From Alphaproteobacteria bacterium (GTDB lineage Bacteria; Pseudomonadota; Alphaproteobacteria; Micropepsales; Micropepsaceae): a DNA stretch of 64,000 bases. Under the pieces are notes generated by a model. The model saw only the letters and a program-made list of their open reading frames with translations, was not told the origin of the DNA and made no database searches. The stretch's first letter is position 1; the number at the start of each line of letters is the position of its first letter. This document shows positions 1 to 7,662 of this stretch, piece by piece. The stretch is taken from contig JAGWNK010000001.1 in assembly GCA_028871345.1 (NCBI GenBank), positions 211,805-275,804 on the forward strand, in the 5' to 3' direction. The position numbers and the translations under genes were made by a program.

Positions 1-67
1 CGGCGAACCCAATCAGGAGGATTCCGAGGAGCGCCCACCAGATGATCCTGAGAAGTTCATAATCCAT
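1..67 (-). CDS. cydB: Cytochrome bd ubiquinol oxidase subunit II (N-terminal fragment, cut by window edge)
   Basis: Only the first 22 codons lie in the window. They read MDYELLRIIWWALLGILLIG, the typical first transmembrane helix of CydB. The ATG at 67 follows the cydA stop codon by 5 bp, so the two are one operon. CydB pairs with CydA in the inner membrane to form the high-affinity quinol oxidase that reduces oxygen to water at low oxygen. The rest of the gene lies beyond position 1. Confidence 0.9.
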   Translation of the reverse strand, partial: MDYELLRIIWWALLGILLIGFA

Positions 68-72
68 GACGG

Positions 73-1623
73 TCACTCCACGGCAACGAGCTGGGCTTCG
101 ACGCTGTGTCCGAGCGTCTCGTCAGGCCCAAGCCTGATGTATTTCACAAGCAGATAGATGTCCGCGATCAGCAGCGTGCTGTAGAACACGACGAAGCCGC
201 ACAAGCTGAACAGCACATTGCCCGCCACTGTCGATGAAACGCCGAGCGCCGTGGGCAGCACGCCTTCGATGACCCAAGGCTGGCGACCGTACTCGGCGAC
301 GATCCAGCCGAGTTCGGCGGCGATCCAGGGCAGCGGCAAGGTCCACAACGCCAGGTACAGGAAGCTCCTGTGGCGGCCGAGACGCCGCTTGGCTGCGAGC
401 CAGAAAGCCAGGGCGAACAGGGCGATGAAGCAGAAGCCCAGCGCCACCATCAGGCGGAAGGACCAGAACAGCACCGGCACGTCCGGGACTGTCGAGGCCG
501 CCGCCAGGTCGATCTCCTGGGGAGTTGCGTTCTCCACGTCGGCACGGAAGCGCTTGAGCAGCAGCGCATAGCCCAGATCGCTCACATGCGCCTCGAGGGT
601 CTTGCGCAACTCGGCATTGCCGCGATCCGTCTTCAGCTTTTGCAGGGCGTCATAGGCGACGATGCCGTTCTTGATCCGCTGCTTGGCGAGCTGCGTGAGG
701 TTGTTGATGCCAGGCACCGGCGTATCCGCCGACCTTGTGGCGATCAGGCCCAGGACCCAGGGCACCTTCACCTCGTACCGGGTGGTGTGAGAGGCGAGAT
801 CGGGAACGCCGAATACCGTGAACGACGCCGGAGCCGGCTCGGTGTTCCACATCGCTTCGATGGCCGCGACCTTCATCTTCTGGTTCAGGCTGGCGGTGTA
901 GCCGCTTTCGTCGCCCAGCACGACCACACTCAGCGCCGACGCCAGGCCGAAGCTGGCGGCCACGGTCATGGACCGCTTGGCGAGCTCGATGTTGCGGCCG
1001 CGCAGCATGTAGTAGGCGCTGATGGCAAGGACAAATACCGCCCCTACGACATAGCCCGCACTGACGGTGTGCACGAACTTCGCCTGGGCGACGGGATTGA
1101 ACAGGACATCCATGAAGTTCGAGACTTCCATGCGCATTGTGTCGGGGTCGAAATGCGCGCCGACTGGAAACTGCATCCAGCCATTGGCGATGAGAATCCA
1201 CAGTGCCGACAGATTGGTGCCGATCGCCACACACCAAGTGACGACAAGGTGCGTCACCTTCGACATGCGGTTCCAGCCGAAGAAGAACAGGCCGACGAAC
1301 GTCGCTTCCAGGAAGAAGGCCATCAATCCTTCGATGGCGAGCGGAGCCCCGAACACGTCCCCCACGTAGTGAGAGTAATAGGCCCAGTTGGTGCCGAACT
1401 GGAATTCCATCGTGATGCCGGTAGCGACGCCCATGGCGAAGTTGATGCCGAACAGCGTGCCCCAGAACTTTGTCATGTCGCGCCAGATCTGGCGTCCGGT
1501 CATGACGTAGACGGTCTCCATGATGCCCAGGAGGATGGAGAGTCCGAGGGTCAGCGGCACGAAGAGAAAGTGGTACAGCGCCGTAATGGCGAACTGCAGC
1601 CGGGATAATTCGACGATATCCAT
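73..1623 (-). CDS. cydA: Cytochrome bd ubiquinol oxidase subunit I
   Basis: A 516-residue polytopic membrane protein close to the E. coli length (522). The haem ligands are recognisable with numbering one lower than E. coli: His18 and His185, Met392, and Glu444 in the EYGRQPW signature. The quinol-binding Q-loop after GDESGY (about 238-242) carries Lys251 and Glu256. The Q-loop region is long, as in the L-type oxidases. CydA oxidises ubiquinol on the periplasmic side and carries haems b558, b595 and d. It is followed directly by cydB and preceded 9 bp upstream by a CydP-like gene. A perfect FNR/FixK-type box lies about 320 bp upstream of the cydA start, ahead of the whole operon, so low-oxygen induction is likely. 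Confidence 0.97.
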   Translation of the reverse strand: MDIVELSRLQFAITALYHFLFVPLTLGLSILLGIMETVYVMTGRQIWRDMTKFWGTLFGINFAMGVATGITMEFQFGTNWAYYSHYVGDVFGAPLAIEGLMAFFLEATFVGLFFFGWNRMSKVTHLVVTWCVAIGTNLSALWILIANGWMQFPVGAHFDPDTMRMEVSNFMDVLFNPVAQAKFVHTVSAGYVVGAVFVLAISAYYMLRGRNIELAKRSMTVAASFGLASALSVVVLGDESGYTASLNQKMKVAAIEAMWNTEPAPASFTVFGVPDLASHTTRYEVKVPWVLGLIATRSADTPVPGINNLTQLAKQRIKNGIVAYDALQKLKTDRGNAELRKTLEAHVSDLGYALLLKRFRADVENATPQEIDLAAASTVPDVPVLFWSFRLMVALGFCFIALFALAFWLAAKRRLGRHRSFLYLALWTLPLPWIAAELGWIVAEYGRQPWVIEGVLPTALGVSSTVAGNVLFSLCGFVVFYSTLLIADIYLLVKYIRLGPDETLGHSVEAQLVAVE

Positions 1624-1632
1624 GGTGATGCC

Positions 1633-1794
1633 CTAATGTGCGGGGCCGACGAGGCGTGCATAGACGGCGCCCGTGTCGGCATTGGGACGATGGGAAGGAC
1701 TGAAGAAAGCGATGTAGAGGCCGGTCAGGAGGATCAGCTTCGCCGTCAGCACCACGGCGATTTCCCGCCAGAGATGGCGCATATGGGGTTTCAT
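1633..1794 (-). CDS. cydP: Small membrane subunit, CydP-like (cytochrome bd operon)
   Basis: A 53-residue protein when started at the ATG at 1794. Longer reading to an in-frame ATG at 1821 or GTG at 1827 is possible. It has a basic N-terminus (MKPHMRHLWRE) followed by one hydrophobic helix (about 13-31: VVLTAKLILLTGLYIAFF) and a short tail. This layout, and the position just ahead of cydA with a 9-bp gap, match the putative small cytochrome oxidase subunit CydP. In several proteobacteria a small single-helix subunit stabilises or tunes cytochrome bd. The family assignment rests on pattern and context. The start codon is uncertain because no strong ribosome-binding site decides it. Confidence 0.72.
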   Translation of the reverse strand: MKPHMRHLWREIAVVLTAKLILLTGLYIAFFSPSHRPNADTGAVYARLVGPAH

Positions 1795-2186
1795 CGCCCG
1801 TTCTTTCGCGCCCAGACTCATTCGCACCAGCTTACGGCGGGGGCGACAGTGCTGGTCAAGGATGAGGCGGCCGGTCCAAGAAGCGTCATGTGCCCTCCGA
1901 TTTCGCTGGGATTGGCTTCTGTCACGGAGGCGACCTTGCCTTATTTGACGGAAGTCAAAATAATGCGCAAGCCTCGCATTGTTCTAAGAAAAATCCTGGA
2001 AACGGCCCCTGACGGGACAATGTGACGCTGGGCCAAATGCAGACCTCCCCGGGGCGGTTGGCCCGACCGCCTGAGGTGGCTAGCATCCTCGAGACGGGGT
2101 CGTTCTCGGTCCGCTAATCAGCCGCAATCTCAGGGCAACATGTTGGCGCGCCTTGCAGTGTTTGATAAAGTTGCAGAGAGACCAAT
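1795..2186. other. Divergent intergenic region between the cyd operon and fixL
   Basis: About 390 bp with no convincing gene. It separates the leftward cyd operon from the rightward fixL gene and must hold both promoters. The one clear signal is the 14-bp FNR/FixK-type palindrome at 1945-1958. I could not assign -35/-10 elements with confidence. Confidence 0.6.
1945..1958. promoter_or_regulatory. FNR/FixK-type box (TTGACGGAAGTCAA)
   Basis: A perfect inverted repeat TTGAC-N4-GTCAA, matching the FNR/Anr/FixK consensus TTGAY-N4-RTCAA. It lies about 150 bp before the cydP start on the minus strand and about 230 bp before fixL on the plus strand. Placement with the cyd operon and FixLJ supports control by a Crp/FNR-family regulator such as FixK. 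No fixK gene lies in the window. Confidence 0.75.
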
Positions 2187-3719
2187 TTGCAAAATGATAT
2201 GCCCCGCCCCCCCAATGCTGAGACCGACGTCATGCCGGGGGACGATTCCCTGTTCACGACACTGATCGCCACCGCGGTCGATGGAATCACGGTCATCGAC
2301 GAGCGCGGCATCATCCGAGTCTTCAGCCAAGCTTGCGAACGCCTGTTCCAGTACGCGGCGAGCGACGTCGTGGGCCAGAACGTCAATATGCTTATGCCCG
2401 AGCCCTATCGGGAGGCTCACGACAGCTACATCAATCGCTACAAGACGACCGGCGAGGCCCGCATCATCGGCATCGGCCGCGAGGTGCACGGCCAGAGAAA
2501 GGACGGGTCTGTCTTTCCCATGTACCTGTCGGTGGGTGAGGGCCGCCTCAACGGCAACCGCATCTTCGTTGGTATCATCCACGATCTGACCGAGCTTTAC
2601 AGCGTCCGCGAGGCCCGGGACGCCGAAAAGGCGTTTCTGGCCTCCATCGTCGAGTCGTCGAACGACGCCATCGTCGCAAAGACTTTGGACGGCGTCATCA
2701 CGAGCTGGAATGACGCTGCGGAACGCATGTTCGGCTACAAGGCATCCGAAATCGTTGGCAAGCCCATCACGCTGCTCTTCCCGCCCGATAGGCTGGTGGA
2801 GGAAAGCGAGATCCTGGCGAAGCTCAGGGCCGGCGAAGGCGTTCACCATTACGAAACGATCAGGAAGCGCAAGGATGGCGGGCTTATCGACGTCTCGGTC
2901 ACGATCTCTCCGATGCGCGACGCCTCTGGGAGGATCGTCGCGGCATCGAAGACAATCCGTGACATCACTGATCGGAAGGCGGCCGAAGCCCGCCTGCAGT
3001 CGCTGCAGAACGAGCTCAGTCACGTGGCGCGGCTCACCGAAATGAGTCAAGTATCAGCCGCCATCGCCCATGAGCTGAACCAACCACTGACCGCAATCCT
3101 CAACTATACGAACGTGGCCAAGCGGCTGATTGCCTCGGTCAATCCGGCCTCGACCCCGAAGGCCTACGAAGCCGTTTCCAAGGCCGGCGACCAGGCCGTT
3201 CGGGCGGGCCAGATCATCCGGCGGCTGCGCGATTTCGTGGAAAAGCGCGAATCGAATCGAACCGTGGAGGACATCAACCTCATCGCTGACGACGCCATCG
3301 CGCTGGGCCTCATCGGTGCCAAGTCGGCAAACATCCGGACCTGCATCAAATTCGCCGACCGGCCCCCGCCGATCTACGTGGATCGCGTACAAATTCAACA
3401 AGTGATGGTAAATCTGCTGCGTAATGCCGTGGAGGCTATGTCGACCTGCCAGCGACGGGAATTGACCATCTCGACGGTGGCCATGGACGGGGCTGGAGTG
3501 GAAGTCGTGGTGGCGGACACTGGTCCGGGAATCGCCCCCGAGATCGGCGACCGGCTCTTCAAGCCATTCGTCACCACCAAGGCGGGCGGGATGGGAATCG
3601 GGCTGGCCATCAGCCAGACGATCATCGAATCACACGGTGGAAGGCTGTGGATGAATCCGAACTCGCCCGGCGGTACGGTCTTCCACTTCACGATTCCTGC
3701 GGCCACCGGCCTGGAGTAA
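2187..3719 (+). CDS. fixL: Oxygen-sensing histidine kinase FixL
   Basis: A 510-residue soluble kinase with domain order PAS (about 20-135), PAS (about 145-260), HisKA (about 275-345) and HATPase (about 385-505). The first PAS is the haem type. His78 in EPYREAHDSYI matches the proximal haem ligand of Bradyrhizobium FixL, and Arg98 in IGIGREV matches the arginine that senses bound oxygen. The phospho-acceptor is His295 in AHELNQP. The ATP-lid motifs NAVEAM, DTGPGI and GMGIGL follow. The longest reading starts at TTG 2187, which has GAGAG 7-12 bp upstream; ATG at 2199 is the alternative. fixJ starts 4 bp after the stop. No transmembrane segment is visible, unlike Sinorhizobium FixL, so it is a cytosolic sensor. 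Confidence 0.93.
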   Translation: MQNDMPRPPNAETDVMPGDDSLFTTLIATAVDGITVIDERGIIRVFSQACERLFQYAASDVVGQNVNMLMPEPYREAHDSYINRYKTTGEARIIGIGREVHGQRKDGSVFPMYLSVGEGRLNGNRIFVGIIHDLTELYSVREARDAEKAFLASIVESSNDAIVAKTLDGVITSWNDAAERMFGYKASEIVGKPITLLFPPDRLVEESEILAKLRAGEGVHHYETIRKRKDGGLIDVSVTISPMRDASGRIVAASKTIRDITDRKAAEARLQSLQNELSHVARLTEMSQVSAAIAHELNQPLTAILNYTNVAKRLIASVNPASTPKAYEAVSKAGDQAVRAGQIIRRLRDFVEKRESNRTVEDINLIADDAIALGLIGAKSANIRTCIKFADRPPPIYVDRVQIQQVMVNLLRNAVEAMSTCQRRELTISTVAMDGAGVEVVVADTGPGIAPEIGDRLFKPFVTTKAGGMGIGLAISQTIIESHGGRLWMNPNSPGGTVFHFTIPAATGLE

Positions 3720-3723
3720 GCGA

Positions 3724-4332
3724 ATGGCGGAAGGCGCCCCCGTTTTCGTTGTCGACGACGATCCCGATATCCGGGATTCGTTGAAAATGCTGCTGGAGGC
3801 GGCCGAGTACCCTACACAGGTTTTCGAATCGGCAGCGGCCTTTCTGGCGAGCGCCGCGCCCTCCACGGCTGGGTGCCTGATCGTGGACGTCCAGATGCCC
3901 GGCATGAACGGGATCGAACTGCAGAGGGAGCTGAATGCGCGGCATTCGCCGCTGCAGGTGATCGTGATGACCGGCCACGGCGACATCCCGATTGCCGTAG
4001 AGGCCATGAAGACGGGCGCTGTCGACTTCCTGGAGAAGCCCTTCGAGGACACCGTGTTGCTCAAGAGCGTCGAGGGAGCCATTGCGCGGGCGTCCTCGGC
4101 CATGAGCCACACCAAACAGGCCGAAGAGGCCGGAAGCCGCTTAAGTTCCCTGACGGAACGTGAGCGACAGGTGTTGGATATGATCGTAGCCGGCAAGGCC
4201 AACAAGGTCATCGCCTACGAGCTTGCGATCTCTCCGCGCACCGTGGAGATCCATCGCGCTCGGGTCATGGAGAAGATGGGTGCAGTCAATCTGGCCGACC
4301 TGGTGCGACGTGTTCTGTCCATAAAATCCTAG
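3724..4332 (+). CDS. fixJ: Two-component response regulator FixJ
   Basis: A 202-residue receiver plus LuxR-type DNA-binding protein. The receiver (about 5-120) has the acidic cluster DDD at 11-13, phospho-acceptor Asp55 in VDVQMPGMNG, and the KPF switch lysine near 105. The helix-turn-helix (about 140-200) has the LTEREREVL-like segment followed by NKVIAYELAISPRTVEIHR. It sits 4 bp after fixL, so the pair is translated together. Phospho-FixJ normally activates fixK and micro-oxic genes. Here the nearby cyd operon carries an FNR/FixK box rather than an obvious FixJ site. Confidence 0.94.
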   Translation: MAEGAPVFVVDDDPDIRDSLKMLLEAAEYPTQVFESAAAFLASAAPSTAGCLIVDVQMPGMNGIELQRELNARHSPLQVIVMTGHGDIPIAVEAMKTGAVDFLEKPFEDTVLLKSVEGAIARASSAMSHTKQAEEAGSRLSSLTERERQVLDMIVAGKANKVIAYELAISPRTVEIHRARVMEKMGAVNLADLVRRVLSIKS

Positions 4333-4419
4333 GGAAGTTACGTATTTTCTTCGAAAGGCCGTCTGGTATTTTCAAAAACCACGGTATTTCTGTGGATATG
4401 GTTATTGCGGAGTCCCCCC

Positions 4420-4770
4420 TTGAGCCTGACTCTCGACATCGTCGACGATGACGAGGCGGTGCGCGATTCCACGCGCGCCTTGCTGGAGTCCTACGGCTAC
4501 ACCGTCCGCGCCTTCGCGTCGGCCGAGGACTACCTCAACAGCGGTGGCAACGCCGCCGACTGTCTGCTGGTGGACCAGCACATGCCCGGAATGACCGGTC
4601 TCGATCTTCTCGAGCGCCTCCATGCCCAGGGCAGCCATGTCCGCGCCATCATGATGACGGGCCGCAGTGATCCGACGCTGGAACCGCGCGCCCACCGGAT
4701 CGGCGTCAAGCTCCTGCACAAGCCGGTGGAAGAAGCGCAACTCGTTCGCTGGATCGAGAACGCGGCCTGA
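4420..4770 (+). CDS. Single-domain (receiver-only) response regulator
   Basis: About 116 residues forming one receiver domain with no output domain. The acidic pair is in DIVDDDEAVRDS, the phospho-acceptor Asp is in LLVDQHMPGMTG, the conserved Thr/Ser is in MMTGRS, and the Lys is in LLHKPV. I chose the TTG at 4420 because CGGAG ends 7 bp before it. A longer frame from TTG 4405 exists, and an ATG at 4398 is out of frame. It lies 87 bp after fixJ on the same strand. It resembles FixJ N-terminal domains and may act as a phosphate sink or adaptor for FixL, but partner and output are unknown. Confidence 0.85.
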   Translation: MSLTLDIVDDDEAVRDSTRALLESYGYTVRAFASAEDYLNSGGNAADCLLVDQHMPGMTGLDLLERLHAQGSHVRAIMMTGRSDPTLEPRAHRIGVKLLHKPVEEAQLVRWIENAA

Positions 4771-4885
4771 TCCCGCCGGGACGGCCGTCCCGCGGATGCG
4801 GGAAACACCTACAGGAAAACCACAACTAACAATCCGCACCGCAGGCAGGCACCCTGCGACATGAAGTCCATGACGGCGGAAATCC

Positions 4886-5119
4886 ATGAGCGGCGAGACG
4901 ATTCAAGATACCAGGCAAGAAGCCCGGAACATTGCCCTCCTCTTCGAGCAGGCCATTCTGCGCCATCGCACGAGCGAAACATCCGCCGAGATCCGCAAGC
5001 GGTTGATTGCCGCCGCCAAGGAACTTCGGCAACTGGCTCTGGATCCGGGCAGCTGCGAACGCCTGTCGAGACTGGCCTCTGAATTCGACGCACACGCGGC
5101 GATGGGAGACGATCAGTGA
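4886..5119 (+). CDS. Small helical protein of unknown function
   Basis: A 77-residue, charged protein predicted to be mostly alpha-helical, with two amphipathic stretches (about 8-30 and 33-70) and a single Cys near 57. It has no signal peptide or membrane helix. The ATG follows GGCGG by about 6 bp. It is the next gene after the receiver-only regulator in the FixLJ cluster. In Caulobacter and Sinorhizobium a small protein, FixT, inhibits FixL, but I see no FixT sequence signature here, so this is only a positional comparison. Codon use matches the neighbours, which supports a real gene. Confidence 0.6.
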   Translation: MSGETIQDTRQEARNIALLFEQAILRHRTSETSAEIRKRLIAAAKELRQLALDPGSCERLSRLASEFDAHAAMGDDQ

Positions 5120-5295
5120 TCGAAGCCCGCGACACCGCATGTCCGTTGCCCACCGGAGAGAACATGCTGGCTGAAGCTTCACCCTCCAAAGCTGGCTTCT
5201 CCGGTGCGGCAATGGTCGCCAACGAAACCCTTCTTGAACCTATTCAGCGCTTCCAAGACGAACTGCTTTTGGCCGCACATCCTCGTCCGCATTGA
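5116..5295 (+). CDS. Possible coupled small ORF (59 aa), unknown
   Basis: A GTG at 5116 overlaps the stop of the preceding gene (GTGA) and opens a 59-codon frame ending at TGA 5293. The later part (from MLAEASPSKAG) has an acidic, helical character with FQDELLLAA near the end. No independent ribosome-binding site is clear, so expression would need translational coupling. A 14-bp inverted repeat (5146-5212) lies inside it. It could be chance. Confidence 0.3.
   Translation: MIEARDTACPLPTGENMLAEASPSKAGFSGAAMVANETLLEPIQRFQDELLLAAHPRPH
5146..5212. repeat. Imperfect inverted repeat TTGCC..CACCGGAGA
   Basis: The arms at 5146-5159 and 5198-5212 are complementary over 14 bp with one bulged base, and the loop is about 38 nt. 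It could fold as a long-loop hairpin in the transcript downstream of the small helical gene. No T-run follows, so it is not a normal terminator. Confidence 0.35.
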
Positions 5296-5322
5296 ACCCC
5301 CGTCCGACGAGGATTGGCCTCC

Positions 5323-5362
5323 GGCGCCTGACCCGGCCAGCCTGACAAGGCCGGCGGGCGCC
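5323..5362. repeat. GC-rich inverted repeat upstream of the copper chaperone gene
   Basis: The outer arms GGCGCC (5323-5328 and 5357-5362) enclose inner arms CCGGCC/GGCCGG (5333-5338 and 5349-5354). The structure is interrupted and lacks a U-tract. It may end transcription from the FixLJ side. The rest of 5296-5502 holds nothing else I can support. Confidence 0.35.
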
Positions 5363-5502
5363 CCCTTCTCCCCGAAATAATACTGCGACACGCTATCACT
5401 TGACCCTGACGGGCGGTCGATCGACCTTCCTACCATAGGCCGTGTCCTCGCGCCCGCCAGCGTTTTCGGCGCCGCGGCCGCACCCCATCGAGGGATCAAC
5501 TC

Positions 5503-5961
5503 ATGTCGCTCCGCCACCTAAACACTTACACGCTGCATGCAGGCGCGATGGTGGCGCTGGCCATCATCGTCCTCTCGACCGACGCGATTGCCGGCGGGGC
5601 CGCCGTTGGCGATGCCTGGTTCCGGTCCCTCCCTGCCGGCTTACCGGCCGGCGGCTACTTCACGCTGCACAACGTCGGTCATTCGACCCTGACGCTCACC
5701 GGAGCGACCTCATCCGCGTGCGGCATGATCATGCTCCACAAGTCGTCGGACAAAGAAGGCATGTCGAGCATGGAGGAGGTCTCGCAAGTGAACGTCGCGC
5801 CGGGCGCAACCCTCAAGTTCGCGCCAGGCGGTTATCACCTGATGTGCATGGACCCGAAGCCGTCGCTGAAACCCGGCAAAAGCGTGGACGTGTCGCTCCT
5901 GTTCGCGGATGGCACCAAGTTGGAGGTTGCCTTCACCGTGCGCAACGCGGCAGGGAAATAG
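5503..5961 (+). CDS. Periplasmic copper(I) chaperone of the PCuAC family
   Basis: A 152-residue protein with an N-terminal hydrophobic signal (about 13-32) and one PCuAC cupredoxin-like domain. The copper motif H-X10-M-X21-H-X-M is exact: His79, Met90, His112 and Met114. Family members hand Cu(I) to the CuA or CuB sites of haem-copper oxidases, usually together with Sco. No sco or cox genes are nearby, but the setting next to cytochrome bd and FixLJ suggests a respiratory role. The ATG at 5503 lacks a strong ribosome-binding site, but the signal peptide supports it. Confidence 0.88.
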   Translation: MSLRHLNTYTLHAGAMVALAIIVLSTDAIAGGAAVGDAWFRSLPAGLPAGGYFTLHNVGHSTLTLTGATSSACGMIMLHKSSDKEGMSSMEEVSQVNVAPGATLKFAPGGYHLMCMDPKPSLKPGKSVDVSLLFADGTKLEVAFTVRNAAGK

Positions 5962-5983
5962 TCGGCGCCCCCGTTCCGCCGAC
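5961..5983 (+). terminator. Stem-loop after the copper chaperone gene
   Basis: A perfect 7-bp stem GTCGGCG/CGCCGAC with a 9-nt loop begins at the last base of the stop codon. There is no U-run after it, so it is a weak terminator candidate or a 3'-end stabilising hairpin. Confidence 0.4.
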
Positions 5984-6097
5984 ATGTGGATGCATCCCGA
6001 TGCCCAAGCCGAACGAGACGCAGTCGCGCGTTGGCTGATGGACAGGCTTCAGTCCGTATTCTAACCCTTTGACGCCATCGCTGAGCAAAGCGGAATC

Positions 6098-6757
6098 ATG
6101 CGCTCAATTGCCAGCCGCCTAGCCATCTTCGGACTCGTCGCGGCGTCGTGGTGGTGGACCGCCCGCGTCAAGCTGTCAGTTGCGGGCGACCTCGTGTGCA
6201 TCCTCGGCGGCCCGCTGGCCGTCTATCCCACAGTGCTGCTCGGCTGCAAGCTCTTGGCAACACGGCCGACGAAAGAGTTCGCCGAAAAAACCACGATCGT
6301 CGTACATGCCGCCATCGGCGTCTTCTATGGCGTCGCCGTCATCAAGGCGATCAGCCTTTTCGGCGTCTATCGCGGCGAAATAATCGATTGGCCGAAATCC
6401 ATCGTCCACGTGCTCTTCCTGTTCGCCAGCGTGATCGCGACGCTGACCGTCGCCAACCTGGCGTTGAAGGCTTGGGGCGCGCCGTTCGCCTTGATCCTGA
6501 GCCGGAACCTGGCGACAAGCTGGCTCTATCGTTGGACGCGCAATCCGATGGTGATCGCGTCATTTCTGTGGCTTGTGACGATCGGACTGGAGCTCCAATC
6601 TTCGGCATTCATCGCCTGGGTGGTACTCGTCTTGTCGCCGGCGGAACTGATCTTCCTCAAGCTCTACGAAGAGCGGGAATTGGAAATCCGTTTCGGAGGG
6701 GCCTATCGCGCCTATAAGGCCACGACGCCGTTCCTGCTGCCGTTGCCTTGGGGTTAG
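6098..6757 (+). CDS. Isoprenylcysteine carboxyl methyltransferase-like membrane protein
   Basis: A 219-residue polytopic protein with about five to six membrane helices. The C-terminal half shows the signature of the ICMT/PEMT-like methyltransferase superfamily: YRWTRNPMVIASFL (about 144-158), and then the YEERELEIRFGGAYRAYK segment (about 191-208) before a short PFLLPLP end. Such proteins use S-adenosylmethionine in the membrane; bacterial substrates are mostly unknown. The stop overlaps the ubiV stop by 4 bp tail to tail, so the two converge without a terminator. Family is clear, substrate is not. Confidence 0.8.
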   Translation: MRSIASRLAIFGLVAASWWWTARVKLSVAGDLVCILGGPLAVYPTVLLGCKLLATRPTKEFAEKTTIVVHAAIGVFYGVAVIKAISLFGVYRGEIIDWPKSIVHVLFLFASVIATLTVANLALKAWGAPFALILSRNLATSWLYRWTRNPMVIASFLWLVTIGLELQSSAFIAWVVLVLSPAELIFLKLYEERELEIRFGGAYRAYKATTPFLLPLPWG

Positions 6758-7662
6758 TCGACTTCGTCAAAATGGCGCACACCGGGAACGCCCCGCAGAA
6801 AGCCGTCCGACATTGGACCGGGCAATTCCAGGACGCCCAGGGCCTCCGTAGCTTCCTGCTCGGTCATGTGCCCGTCGGCCACGTCGCGGAAGATGCGGAT
6901 CACGCGGACCATGTCGCAGCTCTGCGGGGACAGACGCAGCGACACGACGCCCGCGTCGCGCAGCGCCGCGATCTGGTGCGTGGCGGCAGTCACGACATAG
7001 CCCATGGTCTGGATGCCGTTGACCGCGAGGAAGGGTCGACCGTCGATGGTCGTGACGTCCATGCCGTCGGCGTCGCGATCGCAGACGAACTGGCAGGCAT
7101 CTTTGGGAACGCCATGGGCCCGCGCATGATAGCAGCGTGCCGACAGCGCCAACGGCGCCCTGCCGAAGGCGAATACCTCAACGACCTCGTTGCCCTTCGC
7201 AATCAGCCGGATCGACTCCAGCGGCAATTCCGGGGGCAGGCAGATGCGCGTGGCGCCCAGCTCGCGATGCAGCGCCAACGTCTCCTCGTTGTAGATGTTG
7301 AGGAACGGGCCGATCACATGCGGCCGCCCGCCGAGTAGATGCACGGTGGCGATGTCGTTGGCCTCGATCAGATAACCCGCCTCGACCATGTCGCGGATGT
7401 CGCGAATTTCACGCTTGGTGGTGGGCAGCGCCAGCGTCGAGTAGACGACCTCCTTGCCGCCGCGCTCGAGGCGATCCACCGTCGACAGAATGACCTCATC
7501 ACGGAACGGCTTGCGCTTGGAGCACACGACCTCGCCGATGCAGACCCGGTCGACGGGCGCCTCGTCGGCAATGCGGTTGTAGAAGTCGGTCCACCGCTCC
7601 CCGGACCAGTTGAACAGGACAGGACCGAGCGTCAGGGACAGGCGGGGCTGGGAGTTGCTCAT
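6754..7662 (-). CDS. ubiV: Oxygen-independent ubiquinone biosynthesis protein UbiV
   Basis: A 302-residue U32-peptidase-fold protein. I start it at ATG 7662, which overlaps the ubiU stop (ATGA). The frame is open further upstream, but that part is a shadow of ubiU. Cys47 (in the VCSKR motif), Cys177, Cys190 and Cys194 match the E. coli 4Fe-4S ligands, and the 13- and 4-residue spacings of the last three are identical. UbiV works with UbiU to hydroxylate the ubiquinone ring without oxygen, using prephenate as oxygen donor. It is last in a ubiT-ubiU-ubiV operon. Together with cytochrome bd this keeps the quinone pool working under oxygen limitation. Confidence 0.95.
   Translation of the reverse strand: MSNSQPRLSLTLGPVLFNWSGERWTDFYNRIADEAPVDRVCIGEVVCSKRKPFRDEVILSTVDRLERGGKEVVYSTLALPTTKREIRDIRDMVEAGYLIEANDIATVHLLGGRPHVIGPFLNIYNEETLALHRELGATRICLPPELPLESIRLIAKGNEVVEVFAFGRAPLALSARCYHARAHGVPKDACQFVCDRDADGMDVTTIDGRPFLAVNGIQTMGYVVTAATHQIAALRDAGVVSLRLSPQSCDMVRVIRIFRDVADGHMTEQEATEALGVLELPGPMSDGFLRGVPGVRHFDEVD

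Noticed and set aside
370..1608. 412-codon plus-strand frame across cydA
   Set aside because: Shadow of cydA; composition is Arg/His/Gly/Glu-rich without any recognisable domain.
2161..2174. TTGATAAAGTTGCA before fixL as a second FNR box
   Set aside because: The first half-site is good but the second (TTGCA) does not pair as RTCAA.
4333..4419. TTACGTATTTTC after fixJ as a FixJ-binding site
   Set aside because: It vaguely recalls FixJ-box half-sites, but I cannot match it to a consensus with confidence.
5179..5517. 112-codon minus-strand frame before the copper chaperone
   Set aside because: Low-complexity Gly/Ser/Arg composition, no ribosome-binding site, and it overlaps the start of a supported gene.
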